Positions 7,439 to 11,661 of a stretch of 11,661 nt of DNA are shown here, one piece after another. Numbering within the stretch: the stretch's first letter is position 1; each line of letters starts with the position of its first letter. Origin of the DNA: Rhodospirillaceae bacterium. GTDB lineage: Bacteria > Pseudomonadota > Alphaproteobacteria > Rhodospirillales > Rhodospirillaceae. The stretch is taken from the NCBI GenBank assembly GCA_002691085.1, contig NZGX01000018.1, positions 22,646 to 34,306 on the forward strand, in the 5' to 3' direction. The notes beneath the pieces were generated by a model that made no database searches, was not told where the DNA came from, and was given only the letters and a program-made list of their open reading frames with translations. The position numbers were made by a program, and so were the translations under genes.

Positions 7439-8431
7439 ATGTTAAAAGACCAATTTAACCGTAAAATTTCTTACCTTCGGGTTTCTGTAACTGACAGATG
7501 TGACCTTAGATGCCTTTATTGTATGGAAGAAAATATGGTTTTTCTCCCCAAAAAAGAAGTTCTGTCTCTGGAAGAATTATATAAATTGTGCTCCACATTT
7601 ATCGATTTGGGTGTGAAGAAAATTAGACTAACTGGAGGTGAGCCTCTTGTCAGAAAAAATGTGATTTCTTTGATCACAAATCTTGGGAAACACATTAAAC
7701 CAGGTGAATTAGATGAACTTACTATAACAACTAATGGCATGCATTTAAAAAAGTATTCAGATCAATTATTTAAATCAGGAATCAAGAGAATTAACGTATC
7801 GCTAGATACATTGAATCACCTCAAATATAATAAAATAACAAGATGGGGTAATCTTGATAAGGTGATTTCGGGTATTATGGCTGCAAAATCTGAAGGGCTC
7901 AAAATAAAAATCAATACAGTAGCACTTCGCAACTTTAATGATTATGAATTTGATAATCTAATTGAATGGTGTGGTAAACATAATTTTGATATAACATTTA
8001 TAGAAACAATGCCTATGGGGGAAGTTCAACAAGATAGAAATAAAAGTTTTCTTCCTCTAAACATGCTCAGAGCATCTCTAGAAAAATCCTGGACGTTTAA
8101 CGATATTAAATATGAAACGTCAGGTCCGGCTAGATATCTGTATTGTAATGAAGCAGGAATTAATGTTGGTTTTATTTCACCATTATCCCATAATTTTTGC
8201 TCAACATGTAATAGAGTAAGACTCACGTGTACCGGAAAGCTATATATGTGCCTTGGGCAAGATGATTTTGTAGATCTTGGAGAAATAGTAAGAACAAGTA
8301 ATAATTATGAAAAAGTCAATGATCTTATTTATCAAGCAATGCTCACAAAACCCAAAGAGCATGATTTTATAATTAATAAAAAATATCTTAAACCATCAGT
8401 CAAGCGTCATATGAGTGTAACAGGAGGATAG
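7439..8431 (+). CDS. moaA: GTP 3',8-cyclase MoaA
   Basis: Radical SAM enzyme for the first step of molybdenum cofactor synthesis: with MoaC it converts GTP to cyclic pyranopterin monophosphate. The 330-aa product has the N-terminal radical SAM cluster motif CDLRCLYC (C21, C25, C28), the SAM-contact region LTGGEPLVR (64-72), and TTNG (97-100). The second 4Fe-4S cluster, which binds substrate, is provided by C254, C257 and C271. The essential C-terminal Gly-Gly is present at the very end (RHMSVTGG). Length is normal. The ATG at 7439 gives the usual few residues before the first strand; no ribosome binding site is evident. MoaC, MoaD and MoaE are not in the window. nadK follows 31 bases later. 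Confidence 0.97.
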   Translation: MLKDQFNRKISYLRVSVTDRCDLRCLYCMEENMVFLPKKEVLSLEELYKLCSTFIDLGVKKIRLTGGEPLVRKNVISLITNLGKHIKPGELDELTITTNGMHLKKYSDQLFKSGIKRINVSLDTLNHLKYNKITRWGNLDKVISGIMAAKSEGLKIKINTVALRNFNDYEFDNLIEWCGKHNFDITFIETMPMGEVQQDRNKSFLPLNMLRASLEKSWTFNDIKYETSGPARYLYCNEAGINVGFISPLSHNFCSTCNRVRLTCTGKLYMCLGQDDFVDLGEIVRTSNNYEKVNDLIYQAMLTKPKEHDFIINKKYLKPSVKRHMSVTGG

Positions 8432-8462
8432 GTTTATATTTTATAATAAATCTTTTTAAAAT

Positions 8463-9230
8463 ATGCCAAAGAAGAATTTACATTTTGTTGCTAGTAGCTC
8501 CGATGAAGCTAATAAAGCACTCAATAGACTTTTATCAAAGTATGAACAAGCTAGTCCTGAAAAATCAGATATGATAGTTGCACTTGGGGGAGACGGCTTC
8601 ATGCTTGAAACCTTACATAAATATCTACCAACATCTAAACCAGTTTATGGTATGCATAGAGGTTCTATAGGTTTCCTAATGAACGAGTATAAAGAAGATA
8701 ACCTACTTGATAGAGTCTCAAAGTCAGAAAAAGTAATATTACACCCTCTAAAAATGCAAACTATAAGTTCTAATGGAGAAACTAGAATTGCTAATGCTAT
8801 TAATGAAGTATCACTATTAAGAGAAACAAGACAAGCAGCTAAACTAAGAATATATGTAAATAATAAATGTCGTCTTGAAGAACTAATTTGCGATGGAGTT
8901 TTAATATGTACACCAGCAGGAAGTACAGCATATAATCTATCTGTAGATGGACCAGTACTACCACTTGGAGCAAATATTCTAGCAATAACATCCATTAGCG
9001 CTTTCAGGCCAAGAAGATGGAGAGGAGCAATTGTACCAAATAATTCACAGATAAGAATTGAAGTTATTGAACCAACAAAACGCCCCATCAGTGCAGTTGC
9101 TGACAGGACTGAATACAGGGATGTTACTAAAGTAATAATTGAAAAAGATAAAACTAAATCAATTACTCTTCTTTTCGACCCAGAACATAATCTAGAAGAA
9201 CGAATACTATCTGAACAATTCTCTCAATAG
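8463..9230 (+). CDS. nadK: NAD kinase
   Basis: Phosphorylates NAD to NADP at the 2'-hydroxyl of the adenosine ribose, using ATP or polyphosphate; cytoplasmic. The 255-aa length fits the short alphaproteobacterial type. The catalytic GGDG motif is at 42-45, with D44 as the catalytic Asp. The NE motif (N114-E115, in AINEVSLLR) and the Gly-rich ICDGVLICTPAGSTAYN block (142-158) complete the NAD site. SVDGPVLPLG (160-169) and the basic FRPRRW (181-186) follow as in the family. ATG start without a detectable Shine-Dalgarno in the 31-base gap after moaA. The AGGAGG at 8422-8427 lies inside the moaA end and is too far upstream (35 bases) for a normal start. A long reverse-strand open frame inside this gene is a shadow. 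Confidence 0.96.
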   Translation: MPKKNLHFVASSSDEANKALNRLLSKYEQASPEKSDMIVALGGDGFMLETLHKYLPTSKPVYGMHRGSIGFLMNEYKEDNLLDRVSKSEKVILHPLKMQTISSNGETRIANAINEVSLLRETRQAAKLRIYVNNKCRLEELICDGVLICTPAGSTAYNLSVDGPVLPLGANILAITSISAFRPRRWRGAIVPNNSQIRIEVIEPTKRPISAVADRTEYRDVTKVIIEKDKTKSITLLFDPEHNLEERILSEQFSQ

Positions 9231-9254
9231 TCTATATTTAGAAATGTATAAAAC

Positions 9255-10286
9255 TTGAATTTAATATTTAGCTTAATTATTGGTAGCATTGGAGGTTTAT
9301 TATTTTTCTACCTTTCAATGCCCTTGCCATGGATTCTTGGGCCTTTGGCATTAAGCTCAATTCTCTCCGCCTTTAATCAAAAAATAACAATTCCTGAAAT
9401 AATGTATAAAATTTCAATTGCAGTAATTGGAGTAAGCTTAGGAAGTAATTTTAGTCCAGAAATATTTCTGCAAATGAAAACCTGGTTTTTATCTATATTT
9501 ATCTTACTAACATTTATTACCTTACTTACCTTGATAATAACCTCTTTCTTAAAGAAGAATGGTTATGATTTTGCTACCTCCTTTTTCTCTGCACTCCCAG
9601 CAGGCCTTACAGAAAGTACATCGATTGGTTTAGCAAACGGCGGGAAAGGTGAAGTAATTGCCTTATGCCATACAATTAGAGTTGTAATGATAGCGTTTAC
9701 AATACCTTTTACAATAACGTACTTGACCAACTTTGATGGAGATAGAATACTTTTTGAAGAGCAAAAAAATTATGGTTTATATGAATATATTATTTTATTT
9801 TTAAGTGGAATTATAGGTTTATGGTTAGGAAAGGTTTTAAAGATTCCAGCAGGGTCATTTGTGGTACCTTTTTTTATAAGTGCTATTATTCATATTTCTT
9901 CAATAAGTTTAGCAACTCCACCAAACTATTTTCTTATTGCCGCACAAATAATTCTTGGAACTAAAATTGGGACAAGATTTAAGGGAATAAAGTTCCCTAA
10001 AACAAAAGAAACAATTTTACTATCAATAATAATTACTTCAGGTAGTATTTTATTTTGCTTCTTAGCTGCATTTATATTTGGCAAATTATTTAAAATTGAC
10101 CCAATTTTACTCCTTCTTGCAATAACTCCTGGAGGTGTTACTGAAATGAGCCTTATCGCTCTATCACTAGGACAGGATGTAAGTTTTGTGACAACACATC
10201 ATATTATAAGAATATCTACCCTATTACTAATTGCACCATTCATATATGCATTCCTCAAGAGGTCTACCAGTAAAAACCAGGAATAA
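9255..10286 (+). CDS. AbrB-family membrane protein (Gram-negative AbrB duplication)
   Basis: Integral membrane protein, 343 aa with about ten hydrophobic segments, of the family named after E. coli AbrB (regulator of aidB; unrelated to the Bacillus AbrB repressor). Proposed transporter; substrate unknown. Two homologous halves are visible. PAGLTESTSIGLANGG (115-130) with HTIR (139-142) matches PGGVTEMSLIALSLGQ (292-307) with HIIR (316-319). Each half also begins with a similar Gly-rich helix: GSIGGLLFFYLSMPLPWILGP (10-30) and GIIGLWLGKVLKIPAGSFVVP (185-205). The first in-frame ATG (codon 22) would cut into the first helix, and TAA at 9249-9251 closes the frame just upstream. The TTG at 9255 is therefore the best start, though no ribosome binding site is seen. 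Its 3' end overlaps the opposing HAD gene by 23 bases. Confidence 0.88.
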   Translation: MNLIFSLIIGSIGGLLFFYLSMPLPWILGPLALSSILSAFNQKITIPEIMYKISIAVIGVSLGSNFSPEIFLQMKTWFLSIFILLTFITLLTLIITSFLKKNGYDFATSFFSALPAGLTESTSIGLANGGKGEVIALCHTIRVVMIAFTIPFTITYLTNFDGDRILFEEQKNYGLYEYIILFLSGIIGLWLGKVLKIPAGSFVVPFFISAIIHISSISLATPPNYFLIAAQIILGTKIGTRFKGIKFPKTKETILLSIIITSGSILFCFLAAFIFGKLFKIDPILLLLAITPGGVTEMSLIALSLGQDVSFVTTHHIIRISTLLLIAPFIYAFLKRSTSKNQE

Positions 10287-11130
10287 TACTCCAAGGTTTT
10301 AAATTACTTTGGTCTGCAAGCTTTTTTGCCACATCTAGTTTTGCAGGGGCACCATAATTAACTCCAAGCTCCTTAGCATGAATACCACCCGTACACCAGA
10401 TTGATTTTATACCAGATGCCTTGGCACCTGCTATATCTGTATCAAGAGAGTCCCCTATTATAGCAATTCTATCTTTGTCTAAACAATTTAACTTTTCCAT
10501 TGAGAGCTCGTATATTCTCGGGTCAGGCTTACCCCTGTAAACAACTTTACCTCCAAGCTCTGAATATCTTTTTGCAATTAATCCAGCACAGATTACTTTT
10601 TTTCCATCTCTAATGACTACTTCATCTGGATTAGCACATACCATTGGTAATTTTATTTTCATAGACTGACTTAGAACCAGCTCATAATCATCTAATGTAT
10701 GAGTAAATAATGAAGGACCTGTGTTCAGGATAAAGTCTGCATGGACTAAGTCTTTAACTTTAACAATATCAGTTTGTTCTAATATACTATTGTCTCTTTC
10801 TGGACCAATATGAAATACTTTTTTCCCCAATGAAGAGAAAAAAGGATCACTTCGGTTTATAAATTCCTCCCATGTAGCCTCCCCCGAAGAATAAATCTCA
10901 TTATATAAAGCTCTATTAATCCCCATCGATTCCATACTAGATACCAATGACTCACTCCTTCGAGGAGCATTAGAAAGGAGTACCGTTTTAATATTATTTT
11001 TTTTCAACTCCGCAAAAGTATTTAAAACCCCTTCATATACCTTTACGCCATCATGAATAAGCCCCCACAGGTCTAAAATAAATCCATCAAAATGGTCTTT
11101 AACCGAAGATAATCCTAATATTTCTTTCAG
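10264..11130 (-). CDS. HAD superfamily class IIA hydrolase (TIGR01459-like)
   Basis: Probable phosphatase of the NagD/class IIA HAD group; substrate unknown. Read from the CTG at 11130 it is 288 aa, the usual family length. Motif I is ILDLWGLIHDG (18-28) with nucleophile D20; the normal second Asp (+2) is W22, which I recall as typical of this subfamily. Motif II is LLSNAPR (S53), motif III lysine K201 in RGKPDPRIYE, and motif IV GDSLDTDIAGA with D227 and D232. The TTG at 11007 would remove motif I and cannot be the real start. No ATG, GTG or TTG exists between the upstream in-frame stop (11146-11148) and motif I. The CTG has AAGGAGG six bases upstream and overlaps the pyrD stop as CTGA, the usual layout of translational coupling with ATG replaced. 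Co-transcribed with pyrD. Confidence 0.88.
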   Translation of the reverse strand: MKEILGLSSVKDHFDGFILDLWGLIHDGVKVYEGVLNTFAELKKNNIKTVLLSNAPRRSESLVSSMESMGINRALYNEIYSSGEATWEEFINRSDPFFSSLGKKVFHIGPERDNSILEQTDIVKVKDLVHADFILNTGPSLFTHTLDDYELVLSQSMKIKLPMVCANPDEVVIRDGKKVICAGLIAKRYSELGGKVVYRGKPDPRIYELSMEKLNCLDKDRIAIIGDSLDTDIAGAKASGIKSIWCTGGIHAKELGVNYGAPAKLDVAKKLADQSNLKPWSIIPGFYW

Positions 11131-11661
11131 GTGATGCCTCCTTGTCTATGATCTATTCCTATAGCTTCAGATAAACTATTGAAACCATCTGATATTAGAT
11201 TTTGCCTCAGTTCTTCTTTAATTTTTTTAACTACTAAAGGGCCATTAAAAACTAAAGATGAATAGATTTGTACAAGGCTTGCACCAGCTTTGATTTTAGT
11301 ATAAGCGTCAAAGCCATTTGATATACCCCCTACACCTATGAGTGGAACCTTTCCACCTGTAATCTGATATGCCATTCCTAACATAGATGTTGATTTATTA
11401 AAGAGAGGTCTCCCACTTAAACCACCTTCTTCATTTATAAAATTTTTACCACTTAACCCATCACGGTTTTCTGTAGTATTTGATATAACTAAACCATCAA
11501 GACCTTCATGTAATGACAAATTACAAATACTTTCAAACCGATCAATACTGAGGTCTGGTGAAACTTTTACTAGAATAGGTGGAGAAGGTGAATTTCTATT
11601 AACGGTAGAATCTCTAAAAGAACTAATAATTTTCTTTAACTTATCTATTTTTTGAAGATCC
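11127..11661 (-). CDS. pyrD: Dihydroorotate dehydrogenase (quinone), class 2; partial, N-terminal half missing
   Basis: Oxidises dihydroorotate to orotate in pyrimidine synthesis, passing electrons to the quinone pool; membrane-associated FMN enzyme. Only the C-terminal ~177 residues are present, and the frame stays open to the window edge (apparent TTG starts inside are not real starts). Visible marks in order: PPILVKVSPDLS, with the lysine and Ser/Asp of the FMN site; GLVISNTT, with the substrate-binding Asn-Thr-Thr; GGLSGRPLF; PLIGVGGISNG (FMN phosphate loop); and AGASLVQIYSSLVFNGP. The VSPD, SNTT and GGLSG motifs are those of class 2 enzymes. The stop TGA overlaps the start of the HAD gene by four bases (CTGA). 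Confidence 0.95.
   Translation of the reverse strand, partial: DLQKIDKLKKIISSFRDSTVNRNSPSPPILVKVSPDLSIDRFESICNLSLHEGLDGLVISNTTENRDGLSGKNFINEEGGLSGRPLFNKSTSMLGMAYQITGGKVPLIGVGGISNGFDAYTKIKAGASLVQIYSSLVFNGPLVVKKIKEELRQNLISDGFNSLSEAIGIDHRQGGIT
11137..11143 (-). promoter_or_regulatory. Strong Shine-Dalgarno deciding a CTG start
   Basis: AAGGAGG on the minus strand lies inside the last codons of pyrD, six bases before the CTG at 11130-11128. It is the strongest ribosome binding site in the window placed at a usable distance from a start. It fixes the HAD gene start despite the non-canonical codon. Confidence 0.7.

Noticed and set aside
8645..9088. 147-codon open frame on the minus strand inside nadK
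   Set aside because: It lies wholly within a gene whose motifs are intact, and its translation shows no recognisable domain. Long antisense frames arise easily here.
10292..10313. CCAAGG ... CTTTGG hairpin near the convergent AbrB/HAD ends
   Set aside because: Lies inside HAD coding sequence, needs a G-T pair and has a ten-base loop without a T tract.
10264..11007. HAD gene starting at TTG 11007
   Set aside because: This start removes motif I with the catalytic Asp, has no ribosome binding site, and the same frame continues upstream with family-like sequence to a well-placed CTG.
11127..11519. Complete small 130-aa gene at the right end
   Set aside because: The frame stays open to the window edge and reads as class 2 PyrD throughout; the apparent start is an internal TTG.

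Overview
The window is a compact, AT-rich stretch (roughly one third G+C by eye) of a Gram-negative bacterial chromosome. It has no mobile elements, RNA genes or CRISPR. A COX15-type heme A synthase, a class 2 dihydroorotate dehydrogenase, a ~255-aa NAD kinase and very short spacers suggest a streamlined marine Alphaproteobacterium (SAR11/HIMB59/AEGEAN-169/SAR116-like). That placement is inferred from gene content and style, not from a phylogenetic marker. I find 12 genes: 11 complete and one cut by the right edge. No gene-free stretch exceeds about 110 bases.

Left block (+ strand, 38-4008): ctaA (heme A synthase), tldD (zinc peptidase of the TldD/TldE pair) and an FAD-dependent oxidoreductase of the fumarate reductase/3-ketosteroid dehydrogenase superfamily, separated by 47 and 30 bases. 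An alpha/beta hydrolase on the minus strand (4021-4845) converges on this block with a 12-base gap. Its nucleophile position appears to be Thr instead of Ser.

Central block (+ strand, 4952-10286): after a 106-base divergent intergenic region comes a tight trio: an SxtJ-like three-helix membrane protein, a 49-aa single-helix DUF5989/SxtK-like protein and a NodU/CmcH (SxtI-type) carbamoyltransferase. The same three families occur together in cyanobacterial saxitoxin clusters, but no other saxitoxin-type gene is here. The trio looks like an independent, uncharacterised membrane-associated carbamoylation module and is the most interesting item in the window. The run continues with moaA (molybdenum cofactor), nadK (NADP supply) and an AbrB-family membrane protein with a clear internal duplication.

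Right block (- strand, 11661-10264): the 3' half of pyrD, translationally coupled to a HAD class IIA phosphatase-like gene. The HAD gene most likely starts at a CTG codon that overlaps the pyrD stop (CTGA) behind a strong AAGGAGG. A caller limited to ATG/GTG/TTG would place the start 41 codons too late and lose the catalytic Asp. The HAD gene and the AbrB-family gene overlap tail to tail by 23 bases.
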